From assembly GCA_050943475.1 (NCBI GenBank), contig JBMNPF010000010.1, positions 43,508-107,507 of the forward strand: a DNA stretch of 64,000 nt, in the 5' to 3' direction. The notes under the pieces were generated by a model. It saw only the letters and a list, made by a program, of their open reading frames with translations, was not told the DNA's origin and did not search any database. Shown one piece after another: positions 26,626 through 35,099 of the stretch. Numbering within the stretch: position 1 is the first letter of the stretch; every line of letters begins with the position of its first letter. This DNA comes from Metaruminococcus_A sp050943475 (GTDB taxonomy: Bacteria; Bacillota; Clostridia; Oscillospirales; Ruminococcaceae). The position numbers and the translations under genes are program-made.

Positions 26626-27374
26626 TGAGCCTTTTTGATATTAAAAACCTGGATTTGTATTACGGCGATTTTCACGCCCTGAAGGATATTAACCTCGAAT
26701 TGCCGAAAAATGAAATTTCCGCCTTCATTGGCCCGTCTGGGTGCGGCAAGTCCACCCTGCTTAAAACCCTCAACCGGATGAACGACCTGGTGGAGGGCTG
26801 CAAAATCACCGGGCAGGTTGAGCTTGACGGCGTGGATATTTACAAGAACATTGACGTCAACGACCTGCGCAAACGGGTTGGCATGGTGTTTCAGAAGCCG
26901 AATCCGTTCCCGATGAGCGTTTATGACAACATCGCGTTTGGGCCGCGTACCCACGGGATCCGCAAGAAGATTGTACTGGATGAAATTGTGGAAAAATCCC
27001 TGCGGGACGCCGCTATCTGGGACGAGGTGAAAGACCGCCTCAAAAAGAGCGCGCTCGGCCTTTCCGGCGGCCAGCAGCAGCGTCTCTGCATTGCGCGAGC
27101 GCTGGCGGTGGAACCGGAGGTCATCCTCATGGATGAGCCGACTTCCGCCCTTGATCCGATTTCCACGGCTAAGGTTGAAGACCTTGCTGTGGAGCTCAAA
27201 AAAGATTATACTATCATTATCGTCACACATAACATGCAGCAGGCGGTTCGAATCTCTGACAAAACGGCGTTCTTCCTGCTTGGCGAAGTGGTGGAGTTCG
27301 GCCAGACCGAACAGCTCTTCTCGATGCCGCAGGACAAACGCACCGAGGACTATATTACAGGGAGGTTCGGATAA
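26622..27374 (+). CDS. pstB: Phosphate ABC transporter ATPase PstB
   Basis: 250 aa. Walker A GPSGCGKST at residues 37-45, the Q-loop VFQKPNPFPMSVYDNIAFGPR typical of PstB, signature LSGGQQQR, Walker B VILMDEPTSALD and the switch histidine in IIVTHNMQQA are all present. It powers phosphate import through PstCA. Overlap ATGA with pstA; phoU begins two bases after its stop. A second ATG three bases later is an equally possible start. Confidence 0.95.
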   Translation: MMSLFDIKNLDLYYGDFHALKDINLELPKNEISAFIGPSGCGKSTLLKTLNRMNDLVEGCKITGQVELDGVDIYKNIDVNDLRKRVGMVFQKPNPFPMSVYDNIAFGPRTHGIRKKIVLDEIVEKSLRDAAIWDEVKDRLKKSALGLSGGQQQRLCIARALAVEPEVILMDEPTSALDPISTAKVEDLAVELKKDYTIIIVTHNMQQAVRISDKTAFFLLGEVVEFGQTEQLFSMPQDKRTEDYITGRFG

Positions 27375-27376
27375 CC

Positions 27377-28033
27377 ATGAGAAACCGTTTCGACGCACAG
27401 CTTGACCGGCTCAACAACGAGCTGATTTTAATGGGTGCGCTCATTGAAAGCGCCATTGCAAGCTCGGTAAAAGCCCTGATGAACCAGAGCAAAGAGCAGG
27501 CCCGGCAGGCCATTGAATTTGATATGGAAGTGGATAAAAAGGAAAAGGAGATTGAAAGCATCTGCTTAAAGCTGCTGCTTCAGCAGCAGCCGGTTGCAAA
27601 AGACCTCCGCCTGATTTCTTCCGCCCTTAAAATGATCACCGACATGGAGCGCATTGGCGACCAGGCGGCGGATATTTCTGAAATTACCGTTATGCTGGCA
27701 GACACCCCGTACAGTGCAAATCTGGAGCATATCCAGGAAATGGCGCGCGCCACCATTCAAATGGTGACCGAGAGTGTTGACGCTTTTGTGCGGCGGGACT
27801 TAAATCTTGCACAGTCGGTTGTGGATTATGACGATGTCGTCGACCGGCTGTTTGATCAATCCAAACAGGATTTGATTCACCTGATCCGCGAGGATGTGGA
27901 AAAAGGAGAGCAGGCGGTTGACCTGTTGATGGTGGCCAAATATTTTGAACGCATTGGCGACCATGCGACCAACATTGCCGAATGGGTTATCTTTTCCATC
28001 ACCGGCGTTCACAAGAACGCTCATGTGCTGTAA
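27377..28033 (+). CDS. phoU: Phosphate signalling protein PhoU
   Basis: 218 aa, all helical, built of two similar three-helix bundles. Each half shows the PhoU metal-binding helix pattern: ALKMITDMERIGDQAADI in the first and VAKYFERIGDHATNIAEW in the second. PhoU connects the PstSCAB transporter to the PhoR kinase and holds the Pho response off when phosphate is sufficient. Its position directly after pstB and before phoB-phoR fits that role. Confidence 0.93.
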   Translation: MRNRFDAQLDRLNNELILMGALIESAIASSVKALMNQSKEQARQAIEFDMEVDKKEKEIESICLKLLLQQQPVAKDLRLISSALKMITDMERIGDQAADISEITVMLADTPYSANLEHIQEMARATIQMVTESVDAFVRRDLNLAQSVVDYDDVVDRLFDQSKQDLIHLIREDVEKGEQAVDLLMVAKYFERIGDHATNIAEWVIFSITGVHKNAHVL

Positions 28034-28077
28034 CCGCCTTTTGCTGAAAACCAATACCAGAACAGGAGAAATGTGAC

Positions 28078-28743
28078 ATGATTTATATCGTCGAGGATGA
28101 CGCCAACATCCGGGAACTGGAGAGCTACGCGCTCACAAGCAGCGGCTTTTCGGTGCAGTGCTTTGAAGATGGTGAAACCTTCTTTGAAACCTGCTGTGAA
28201 CACAGCCCTGACCTGGTGCTGCTGGACATTATGCTTCCAAACGAGGACGGCCTTTCCATCCTCCAGCGGCTGCGTTCCCAGCCGGATTTAAAGCAGGTGC
28301 CGGTTATTATGGTCACGGCAAAAACCTCAGAGCTTGACAAGGTCAAGGGGCTGGACTCCGGCGCGGACGACTACATTACAAAACCCTTTGGTGTTATGGA
28401 GCTGATTTCCCGGGTCAAGGCGCTACTGCGCCGTGCCGCGCCCCAGAAGCAGGCGCTTCTTTCCTTTGACGGCGTAACGGTGGATGACAGCAAGCATGTT
28501 GTCACGGCAAACGGCGCCCCATGCGAGCTCACCTACAAGGAATATGAGTTGCTTAAATTTCTCATGCTCAACCACGGCATTGTCCTTTCCCGCGACAAAA
28601 TTATGGAACGGGTCTGGGGCTTTGACTACGAAGGAGAGAGCCGCACCGTGGATATGCACATTAAAACCCTGCGCCAGAAGCTGGGCAGTGCGGGCAGCGC
28701 CATTAAAACCGTGCGCAATGTCGGCTACAAATTCGGCGATTAA
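28078..28743 (+). CDS. phoB: Phosphate response regulator, OmpR/PhoB family
   Basis: 221 aa. The receiver domain has acids E6, D7 and D8, phospho-acceptor D50 (LVLLDIMLP), T82-region VTAK and the KPF lysine. The C-terminal winged helix (from about 125) includes TYKEYELLKFL and the recognition region SRTVDMHIKTLRQKL. It should bind the Pho-box-like repeats before pstS. GGAGAAATGTGAC precedes the ATG. In Bacillus the same protein is named PhoP; the assignment to phosphate rests on the gene neighbourhood. Confidence 0.88.
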   Translation: MIYIVEDDANIRELESYALTSSGFSVQCFEDGETFFETCCEHSPDLVLLDIMLPNEDGLSILQRLRSQPDLKQVPVIMVTAKTSELDKVKGLDSGADDYITKPFGVMELISRVKALLRRAAPQKQALLSFDGVTVDDSKHVVTANGAPCELTYKEYELLKFLMLNHGIVLSRDKIMERVWGFDYEGESRTVDMHIKTLRQKLGSAGSAIKTVRNVGYKFGD

Positions 28744-28790
28744 AAAGACGCCCGCCGGGGGTTCCGGCGGCAGATAACGGGAGAGCACCT

Positions 28791-30473
28791 ATGAAACGAA
28801 GAATTAATTTATGGCTCTGTCTAACCGGAGCCATAACGCTGGTTCTGACGGCTGCACTGACGCTCGGCGTCTATTACCAGCTGTTTTTGAACCAGGTTTT
28901 TTATGATTTGAAAACCGACGGCATTATCCTGGCGGAAAGCTATGAGCTGCTGGACCAGCCCTCCGAGCTGGCGCGGTACAAAAGCTCCGGTTTCCGCATT
29001 ACGGTCATTGCGCCGGACGGAAGCGTAGAATATGACACCAACGCAGATGCCGACAGCATGGACAATCACAGCGGCCGGCCGGAGGTGGAACAGGCTGAAC
29101 AGACCGGCGAAGGAACGGCTGTCCGCCACTCGGACACCATTCACCGGGATGTTTACTATTTTGCCCAGCGGCTGGAGGACGGCAGCGTCCTGCGGGTGGC
29201 AAGGGAAGCGGGGAACATCTTCTCGGTCTTTATTTCGGCGCTGCCGTTTCTCATCGGGTTGGCAGCGGCCATCCTGCTTGCCTGCTTCCTGCTGGCAAAC
29301 CGCCTGACCAAGCGGATTGTCCGGCCGATTGATGCAATGGCGGCGGATATGGACGCCATTGAAGAAAACACGGTTTACGAAGAACTCATTCCGTTTGCGC
29401 GGACCATCCACAAACAAAACCAGTTGATCCGTAGCCAGCTTGAGCACCTGGAAGAGGAACAGGAGAAGATTCAAGCGCTGACCAGCAATATGTCGGAAGG
29501 CTTTTTGCTGTTGGATATGGAAAAGCGCATCCTCTCGGTCAACCGCAGCGCCGCACAGCTGCTTGCAGTGCCGAATGACGACTACATTGGCCAGAATCTT
29601 CTGGTGTTTTCCCGCAACCCGGATTTGCAGGCATGTGTGGACTGTGCGCTGGAACAGGGCCACGGCTCTGCCGAAGTGACGGTGGAGGGCCGCTACCTGC
29701 AAATTATTGTGAGCATTGTGCAGGCACAGGGCAAAAACATTGGCCTGATTTGTCTGGTGCTGGACGTCACCGAAAAAAGCGCGCTGGAACAAATGCGCCG
29801 TGAATTTACGGCAAATGTTTCCCATGAACTGAAAACCCCGCTGACCTCCATTTCCGGGTTTGCAGAGCTCATTGAAAACGGGATGGTCAAATCCGCCGAT
29901 GTGAAAAATTTTGCCGCCAAAATCCATGCGGAATCCGCACGGCTGCTGACCCTGATTGGAGACATCATCATGCTTTCTGAGCTGGATGAAGCCCCCGACC
30001 GGAGCCGATTTGAAAAGATGGACCTCTGTCCGCTCGTCCGGCGCTGCGTGGAGCGGCTGGAGCCTGCCGCAGAGCGCGCGGGCGTACAGCTTTCGTTTGA
30101 GGGAGCGCCCCAGACGGTCTGCGCGGATGAATCCCAAATGGAAGAGCTGGTTTATAACCTCTGCGACAACGCCATTCGCTACAACCGGCCGGGCGGCAGC
30201 GTCAGGGTGATGCTGGGAACGGAGGACGGCGTGACGGTGCTGACCGTGAAGGACACCGGCATCGGCATTCCAATGGAAAGTCAGAGCCGTATTTTTGAGC
30301 GGTTTTACCGGGTGGATAAAAGCCGTTCCAAAGAAACAGGCGGTACGGGGCTGGGCCTTGCCATTGTCAAACACATTGCGGAACAGCACCATGCCAGAAT
30401 CTCGCTGCACAGCGTGGTGGATGCGGGAACCGAAATCAGTGTTGCTTTTCCGCCGGAGCATTCCATCGGATAA
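28791..30473 (+). CDS. phoR: Phosphate sensor histidine kinase, PhoR type
   Basis: 560 aa. A membrane helix near the N-terminus, an extracytoplasmic domain of about 110 residues, a second helix (FISALPFLIGLAAAILLACFLLANRL), a HAMP-like linker, a PAS domain (about 230-330), then the kinase. H345 in SHELKTPLTSISGF is the phosphorylation site; the N box NLCDNAIRYNRPGG, DTGIGIP, FERFYRVDKSRS and GGTGLGLAIVKH form the ATP lid. It lies 47 bases after the regulator gene. The membrane topology and PAS domain match the PhoR family. Confidence 0.9.
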   Translation: MKRRINLWLCLTGAITLVLTAALTLGVYYQLFLNQVFYDLKTDGIILAESYELLDQPSELARYKSSGFRITVIAPDGSVEYDTNADADSMDNHSGRPEVEQAEQTGEGTAVRHSDTIHRDVYYFAQRLEDGSVLRVAREAGNIFSVFISALPFLIGLAAAILLACFLLANRLTKRIVRPIDAMAADMDAIEENTVYEELIPFARTIHKQNQLIRSQLEHLEEEQEKIQALTSNMSEGFLLLDMEKRILSVNRSAAQLLAVPNDDYIGQNLLVFSRNPDLQACVDCALEQGHGSAEVTVEGRYLQIIVSIVQAQGKNIGLICLVLDVTEKSALEQMRREFTANVSHELKTPLTSISGFAELIENGMVKSADVKNFAAKIHAESARLLTLIGDIIMLSELDEAPDRSRFEKMDLCPLVRRCVERLEPAAERAGVQLSFEGAPQTVCADESQMEELVYNLCDNAIRYNRPGGSVRVMLGTEDGVTVLTVKDTGIGIPMESQSRIFERFYRVDKSRSKETGGTGLGLAIVKHIAEQHHARISLHSVVDAGTEISVAFPPEHSIG

Positions 30474-30528
30474 AAAGACTCTGGAGTGACGGACCTCAGC
30501 CGCTAAAAACGGACAATATACAAAATTT

Positions 30529-30567
30529 CCCCTGATGCAGTCGCTGTCTCTGCTTCAGGGGTTTTTT
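30529..30567 (+). terminator. Terminator of the pst-pho cluster
   Basis: CCCCTGATGCAG pairs with CTGCTTCAGGGG (one mismatch) around a nine-base loop and is followed by T6. Confidence 0.88.
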
Positions 30568-30922
30568 GTGCTGTCTGTACGGCGTGGGGCGGTACAGAGT
30601 CTCCAGTTTTTTGAGGCGGGCAGGGCATCCCCGCTGTGGCACAAAAGAGAATTTTCTCATTGCTTTTTGGAAGTTTATACGACGTTTTTCAATGATTTTT
30701 ACCCAGAAAACGATTGATTTCTGAAGAAGGAAAGCTGCAAAGACTGCCCTTTTCCGATGCGGACTCTTTGCAACTGGAACGCATCGTGGCGGAAAAAGGG
30801 GGGGGAGTTTCTACGGGAAGGCAGCCGTCTGCGGAGCTGCCTGCATGGGTGGGAACCGGTCTCATCCGATTTATCCGGATGTTCTTTCGTACAAAATTCC
30901 GTCATGGAATTTTCACAAAACC
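30568..30922 (+). other. Non-coding stretch before spoIIID
   Basis: No gene was recognised in these 355 bases. A frame open from 30714 runs into spoIIID, but it lacks a ribosome binding site and the sporulation-type promoter lies inside it, so it is not taken as coding. Confidence 0.45.
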
Positions 30923-30952
30923 GTATATCTCTTTCGACCGTGTCATACAAAT
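30923..30952 (+). promoter_or_regulatory. Sigma-E-like promoter of spoIIID
   Basis: GTATAT and CATACAAAT are separated by 15 bases. This fits the mother-cell sigma-E pattern (-35 ending in ATAT, -10 starting CATACA) and not sigma-A. The spoIIID start codon lies 34 bases downstream, as expected for a gene known to be transcribed by sigma-E in Bacillus. Confidence 0.7.
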
Positions 30953-30986
30953 TAGTAGGACAAAACCCACAACGGAGGTGTCACGG

Positions 30987-31271
30987 TTGAAAGACAAACA
31001 CTTTTTAGAGGATAGAAGTGTGGAGCTGGCAGAATATCTCATCTCACAAAAAGCAACGGTACGGAGCACAGCGAAAAAATTTGGCGTCAGTAAAAGCACA
31101 GTACATAAAGATATTACCGAGCGTTTGCGCAAGGTGAACCCACAGATGTATAAGCAGGTGGCGGAAATTCTGCAAATCAACAAAGAAGAGCGCCATATCC
31201 GCGGCGGAATGGCCACCAAGCGTAAATATGAATCCCACCATGAACGGCAGGGCCAGGTAAAATTCCGGTAA
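30987..31271 (+). CDS. spoIIID: Stage III sporulation protein D, mother-cell transcription regulator
   Basis: 94 aa from a TTG start, 9 bases after GGAGG. The HTH core VRSTAKKFGVSKSTVHKDIT (about residues 25-44) and the later RHIRGGMATKRKY segment match Bacillus SpoIIID closely. SpoIIID binds DNA as a small activator and repressor in the mother cell after sigma-E and prepares for sigma-K. Its presence shows that the organism descends from, or still is, an endospore former. The basic C-terminal tail helps bind DNA in the known family members. Confidence 0.95.
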   Translation: MKDKHFLEDRSVELAEYLISQKATVRSTAKKFGVSKSTVHKDITERLRKVNPQMYKQVAEILQINKEERHIRGGMATKRKYESHHERQGQVKFR

Positions 31272-31287
31272 AAAACGGTTTGGTTGC

Positions 31288-31316
31288 TTGTATAGAGTAG
31301 GCAATTATGGTAAACT
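31288..31316 (+). promoter_or_regulatory. Probable promoter of the DUF368 gene
   Basis: TTGTAT and TAAACT lie 17 bases apart, 25 bases upstream of the ATG. The match is moderate. Confidence 0.5.
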
Positions 31317-31340
31317 AATACCGTTTATGGAGGATGTGTT

Positions 31341-32246
31341 ATGAAAATACTGGAATTAATCAAAAACATTGTCATTGGCGCCGTCATAGGCGTTGCAAAC
31401 ATTATTCCGGGCGTCAGCGGCGGGACCATGATGGTTATTCTGAACGTGTTTGACAAAATTGTCGGCGCTATCAGCAACTTCCGGAAGAGTGTGAAACGGA
31501 ACATTCTATACCTGCTGCCCATCCTGATTGGCGCGGCGGCGGGCATTCTTGCGTTCAGCAAAGGCATTACCTTTATGCTGGAAAATTACCCGATGATTAC
31601 CAACTTCTTTTTCATTGGGCTGATTCTCGGCAGCGTGCCGCTGGTCTGCCGCTCGGCCTTTGTCAAGACCGGCGGAAGAGTTGAACTCCGCAAGGTGCGG
31701 CCGGTTTCGGTCATTGCGTTTCTGCTGGCCTGCGCGTTGCTGGTTGTCATTGCGTTTACCTCAACGTCAGAAACGGCGGTCAATATCCAGTCGGTCAACA
31801 TTGATTTTGGCCTGATTGCGCTGCTTTTCTTCGGCGGAATCATTGCTTCGATTGCCATGATCATCCCGGGTGTCAGCGGCTCCTTTGTCATGGTGCTGCT
31901 TGGAATTTACCCAATCATCACCGGCGCAGTGGCAGAGCTTCTGCCGTTTGACCCGGATAAATTTCTGCATGTTATCCTGCCGATTGGCCTGCCGGCTGGG
32001 CTCGGCATCATCATTGGCCTGCTTGTAGGCGCCAAGCTCATTGACGTTTTGATTAAAAAGTTCCCGCAGGAAACCTATTTTGGAATCCTCGGCCTGCTCA
32101 TCGGCTCGCTGTTTGACCTGTATCCCGGGTTTACCTTTGACTGGCAAGGGCTGGTAGCGGTTTTGGTGTTGCTGTTCGGCTTTGCGCTTGCATATTTTTC
32201 CAGCAGCGAATGGCTCAAAAATAAATTTGTAAAATCCAGAGCATAA
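31341..32246 (+). CDS. DUF368 membrane protein, PopT-type polyprenyl-phosphate transporter
   Basis: 301 aa with about eight to nine membrane segments. The internal duplicated motif is visible as ANIIPGVSGGTM near the N-terminus and AMIIPGVSGSFVMVLLGIY near residue 175, the signature of DUF368. This family was recently linked to recycling of undecaprenyl phosphate, the lipid carrier for cell-wall sugars, across the membrane (named PopT). TGGAGGATGTG precedes the ATG. The gene stands alone between spoIIID and rpsO with its own promoter. Confidence 0.9.
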   Translation: MKILELIKNIVIGAVIGVANIIPGVSGGTMMVILNVFDKIVGAISNFRKSVKRNILYLLPILIGAAAGILAFSKGITFMLENYPMITNFFFIGLILGSVPLVCRSAFVKTGGRVELRKVRPVSVIAFLLACALLVVIAFTSTSETAVNIQSVNIDFGLIALLFFGGIIASIAMIIPGVSGSFVMVLLGIYPIITGAVAELLPFDPDKFLHVILPIGLPAGLGIIIGLLVGAKLIDVLIKKFPQETYFGILGLLIGSLFDLYPGFTFDWQGLVAVLVLLFGFALAYFSSSEWLKNKFVKSRA

Positions 32247-32250
32247 AGAC

Positions 32251-32279
32251 TTTACAAGAAGCGGCAGAACTGCTATAAT
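32251..32279 (+). promoter_or_regulatory. Promoter of rpsO
   Basis: TTTACA and a perfect TATAAT are separated by 17 bases. The start point would lie near 32286, leaving a leader of about 108 bases before rpsO. Confidence 0.85.
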
Positions 32280-32285
32280 AGTTAA

Positions 32286-32393
32286 GTCCATTAAGGACGC
32301 GGCCGTGTTCTTCGCCTAAGGAGTATGCCTTTTTAAGGAAAACACCGTTCCTTCCGCGCAGGCACAGGTTAATAAAACAATGAGGTGTAAATT
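32286..32393 (+). promoter_or_regulatory. rpsO leader, possible S15 autoregulatory RNA
   Basis: The leader has an imperfect stem, GTGTTCTTCGCCT against AAGGAAAACAC, with a bulged interior. S15 is known to bind structured leaders of its own message in several bacterial groups. That this one does so is inferred from position only. Confidence 0.4.
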
Positions 32394-32660
32394 ATGCTGA
32401 GAAAAGAAGAAAAAACAGCAGTTATCAACGAAAACCAGCTGCATGACCATGACACCGGTTCCCCGGAAGTCCAGATTGCAATTCTCACCAAGAGAATCAA
32501 TGATCTGACCGAGCACCTGAAGGTTCACAAGCAGGATCACCATTCCCGCAGAGGCCTGCTCAAAATGGTTGGTCACCGCCGCAACCTGCTCAACTACCTG
32601 ATGAAGAAGGATGTTGAGCGGTATCGCGCAATCATTGCGAAGCTCGGTATTCGTAAGTAA
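32394..32660 (+). CDS. rpsO: Ribosomal protein S15
   Basis: 88 aa, standard length. HDHDTGSPEVQIAILTKRINDLTEHLKVHKQDHHSRRGLLKMVGHRRNLLNYL is the S15 core, with the DTGS and HHSRRGLL contacts to 16S helices 20-22. It binds early in assembly of the small subunit. TGAGGTG precedes the ATG. It is followed by a weak terminator and then pnp, the same order as in E. coli and Bacillus. Confidence 0.98.
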   Translation: MLRKEEKTAVINENQLHDHDTGSPEVQIAILTKRINDLTEHLKVHKQDHHSRRGLLKMVGHRRNLLNYLMKKDVERYRAIIAKLGIRK

Positions 32661-32669
32661 TTTGGCTAT

Positions 32670-32701
32670 AAGGCAGGTGGTTGTATACCATCTGCCTTTT
32701 G
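32670..32701 (+). terminator. Terminator-like hairpin between rpsO and pnp
   Basis: AAGGCAGGTGG pairs with CCATCTGCCTT (one G-U pair) around a seven-base loop and ends in only T4, so read-through into pnp is likely. Confidence 0.7.
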
Positions 32702-32732
32702 GTATTTATTTTAGGTGTGTGGTAATTGGCGA

Positions 32733-32781
32733 TTAGCACTAAATCAAGCGCCTGTGCGCCGGACGTTTGATTTAATGCTAA
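32733..32781 (+). promoter_or_regulatory. Long leader hairpin of pnp
   Basis: TTAGCACTAAATCAA (32733-32747) pairs with TTGATTTAATGCTAA (32767-32781), 15 positions with one mismatch, enclosing a small GCGC/GCGC hairpin. It ends 35 bases before the pnp start. In E. coli, PNPase controls its own message through an RNase III-cut leader hairpin; this looks like a counterpart. Confidence 0.65.
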
Positions 32782-32815
32782 CCCTTTGCCATATGCCGGC
32801 TAACAGGAGGATAAT

Positions 32816-34930
32816 ATGGCAAGACAGGCAAAACAATTCAAAACCATGTATGCCGGGCGCGAACTGATTGTTGAGACCGGCAAAACCAGTGAACTGGCAA
32901 ACGGTTCCTGCTGGGTGCGTTACGGCGAGACCGTTGTTATGGTCAACGTAACCGCCTCTGCAAAACCGCGGCCGGACATTGACTTTTTCCCGCTCTCGGT
33001 TGATTTTGAGGAAAAGCTCTACTCGGTTGGCAAAATCCCGGGCTCTTTCATTAAGCGTGAATCCCGCCCGAGTGAAAAAGCCATCCTTGCGTCCCGCTGT
33101 GTAGACCGCCCAATCCGTCCCTTTTTCCCGAAGGACATGCGCAACGACGTTTCGGTCGTTATGACGGTACTGGCGAGCGACATTGACAATTCCCCGGAAA
33201 TCTGCGGCATGATTGGTACCTCGATTGCCCTTTCCATTTCGGATATTCCGTGGAAAGGCCCGATTGCAGGCGTCAACGTCGGTCTTGTGGACGGCGAGTT
33301 TGTCCTCAACCCGAACATTGAGCAGCGTGCGAAATCCGACCTGACCCTTACCGTAGCGGGCTCCGCCGAAAAGGTTGTCATGATTGAGGCGGGCGCCAAT
33401 GAAGTTCCGGACGACGTTATGCTGGACGCCATTATGACCGGCCATGAAGAGATTAAAAAGATGGTCGCCTTTATCAGTGACATCCAGAAAGAAATCGGCA
33501 AAGAGAAGTTTACCTTTGAGTCGCAGGAAGTGGACGAGGCGCTGTTTGAGGACATCAAGGAGTTTGCCATTGAAAAGGTTCGCTATGCGCTGGATACCAA
33601 CGATAAAAACATCCGCGAGGAGCGCCTTGCGCCCATCGTCGATGAAATTCATGAGAAATTTGATGAGCGCTGTGAAGAAGGCAAAACCGGCGTAATTGAC
33701 GAGTGCATCTACAAGCTGCAGAAGTTTGTTGTCCGCCGCTGGCTGCTCGACGACGGCAAGCGTGTTGACGGCAGAAAGCTGGACGAAATCCGTCCGCTCG
33801 ACGCAGAGGTAGCGCTGCTGCCGCGCGTCCACGGTTCTGCGCTCTTTACCCGCGGTCAGACCCAGGTGCTCTCCATTACCACCCTCGGCCCGGTCCGTGA
33901 CGCTCAGATGCTTGACGGCATTGACGAGGATGAAGAAAAACGTTACATGCACCAGTACAACTTCCCGTCCTACTCGGTTGGTGAGACCCGTCCGAGCCGC
34001 GGCCCTGGACGCCGTGAAATCGGCCACGGCGCGCTTGCAGAGCGCGCTCTGCTTCCGGTGATTCCGCCGGTTGAGGAGTTCCCGTACGCCATCCGCGTTG
34101 TCTCGGAGGTTCTTTCCTCCAATGGTTCCACTTCGCAGGGATCTATTTGTGCTTCCACCCTGTCCCTGATGGATGCCGGCGTTCCGCTTAAAGCGCCGGT
34201 TGCCGGTATTTCCTGCGGTCTTATCACCGAGGGCGACCGCTGGATGACGATGGTTGACATCCAGGGCCTTGAAGATTTCTTCGGCGATATGGACTTTAAG
34301 GTCGGCGGTACCCACAAGGGCATTACCGCCATCCAGGTCGATATTAAAAACGACGGCCTGACCCCGGAGATCATTGCGGAAGCGTTCGAGAAAACCCGCA
34401 AAGCGCGTATCTATATTCTGGATGAAATCATGCTGCCGGAGCTGCCGGAGCCGCGTGAGACGGTTGGCAAATATGCGCCGAAGATGGTCACCACCAAGAT
34501 TGATGTGGACAAGATCAGCGAAGTCATCGGCAAGGGCGGCAAGGTTATCCAGAAAATCTGTGCCGACTGCGACGTTAAAATTGACGTTGAAGAGGACGGA
34601 AACGTCTTTATTTCCGGTCTGGATCTGGACAACTGCAAGCGTGCGCTCAACATTGTAGAGCTGATTGCCAACGACCCGGAAATCGGCGCCATCTACAAAG
34701 GCCGCGTCACCCGCTTAATGAGCTTCGGCGCGTTTGTGGAAATCGCTCCGGGCAAAGAGGGGCTGGTCCACATTTCCAAGCTGGAGGATCACCGCGTGGA
34801 AAAGGTGGAGGATGTTGTCAGCGTAGGCGACGAGATTCTGGTCAAGGTGACCGAAATCGACAGCCAGGGCAGAATCAACCTCTCCCGCAAGGATGCGCTT
34901 GCAGACATCGCTGCAAAACAGAAAGCATAA
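32816..34930 (+). CDS. pnp: Polyribonucleotide nucleotidyltransferase (PNPase)
   Basis: 704 aa, standard size. Two RNase PH domains (about 10-225 and 315-540), the second with the active-site region TRGQTQVLSITTLG and FPSYSVGETRPSRGPGRREIGHG, then a KH domain (KISEVIGKGGKVIQKIC, about 560) and an S1 domain (GAIYKGRVTRLMSFGAFVEIAPGKEGLVHIS). It degrades RNA from the 3' end with phosphate. AGGAGG precedes the ATG. The S1 domain is followed by a very short tail. No strong promoter of its own was found, so it is probably cotranscribed with rpsO. Confidence 0.97.
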   Translation: MARQAKQFKTMYAGRELIVETGKTSELANGSCWVRYGETVVMVNVTASAKPRPDIDFFPLSVDFEEKLYSVGKIPGSFIKRESRPSEKAILASRCVDRPIRPFFPKDMRNDVSVVMTVLASDIDNSPEICGMIGTSIALSISDIPWKGPIAGVNVGLVDGEFVLNPNIEQRAKSDLTLTVAGSAEKVVMIEAGANEVPDDVMLDAIMTGHEEIKKMVAFISDIQKEIGKEKFTFESQEVDEALFEDIKEFAIEKVRYALDTNDKNIREERLAPIVDEIHEKFDERCEEGKTGVIDECIYKLQKFVVRRWLLDDGKRVDGRKLDEIRPLDAEVALLPRVHGSALFTRGQTQVLSITTLGPVRDAQMLDGIDEDEEKRYMHQYNFPSYSVGETRPSRGPGRREIGHGALAERALLPVIPPVEEFPYAIRVVSEVLSSNGSTSQGSICASTLSLMDAGVPLKAPVAGISCGLITEGDRWMTMVDIQGLEDFFGDMDFKVGGTHKGITAIQVDIKNDGLTPEIIAEAFEKTRKARIYILDEIMLPELPEPRETVGKYAPKMVTTKIDVDKISEVIGKGGKVIQKICADCDVKIDVEEDGNVFISGLDLDNCKRALNIVELIANDPEIGAIYKGRVTRLMSFGAFVEIAPGKEGLVHISKLEDHRVEKVEDVVSVGDEILVKVTEIDSQGRINLSRKDALADIAAKQKA

Positions 34931-34936
34931 ATTGGA

Positions 34937-34969
34937 AAAAAGGCCGGAGGATTCCGGCCTTTTCTTTTT
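34937..34969 (+). terminator. Terminator of pnp
   Basis: AAGGCCGGA pairs with TCCGGCCTT around a short loop, followed by TTTCTTTTT. Confidence 0.9.
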
Positions 34970-35008
34970 GGGCTCCCGATTGAACAGACGGTTTTATGGC
35001 CCTGTATT

Positions 35009-35068
35009 GGCAAAACACCAAAGGCATCCCGCATTTCAGCGGAATAGGGCGCCTTTGGTGTTCTTTTT
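35009..35068. terminator. Second terminator-like hairpin between pnp and the convergent phosphatase gene
   Basis: AACACCAAAGGC pairs with GCCTTTGGTGTT, with a smaller CCGC/GCGG hairpin within its loop, followed rightward by CTTTTT. Leftward it would serve the phosphatase gene, whose stop is 32 bases away, but the T-run on that side is weak. Confidence 0.65.
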
Positions 35069-35099
35069 GGGGATTCTATCCGAAAGGAAGCAGAAGAGG

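Noticed and set aside
28821..30461. 546-codon frame antisense to phoR
   Set aside because: The plus-strand product has all kinase motifs; the antisense frame has no ribosome binding site and a His/Arg-rich shadow composition.
30714..30986. Upstream extension of spoIIID by 91 codons
   Set aside because: Known SpoIIID proteins are about 90 aa; the ribosome binding site and sigma-E-like promoter lie inside the extension.
32744..34315. 523-codon frame antisense to pnp
   Set aside because: Shadow frame; pnp is unambiguous.
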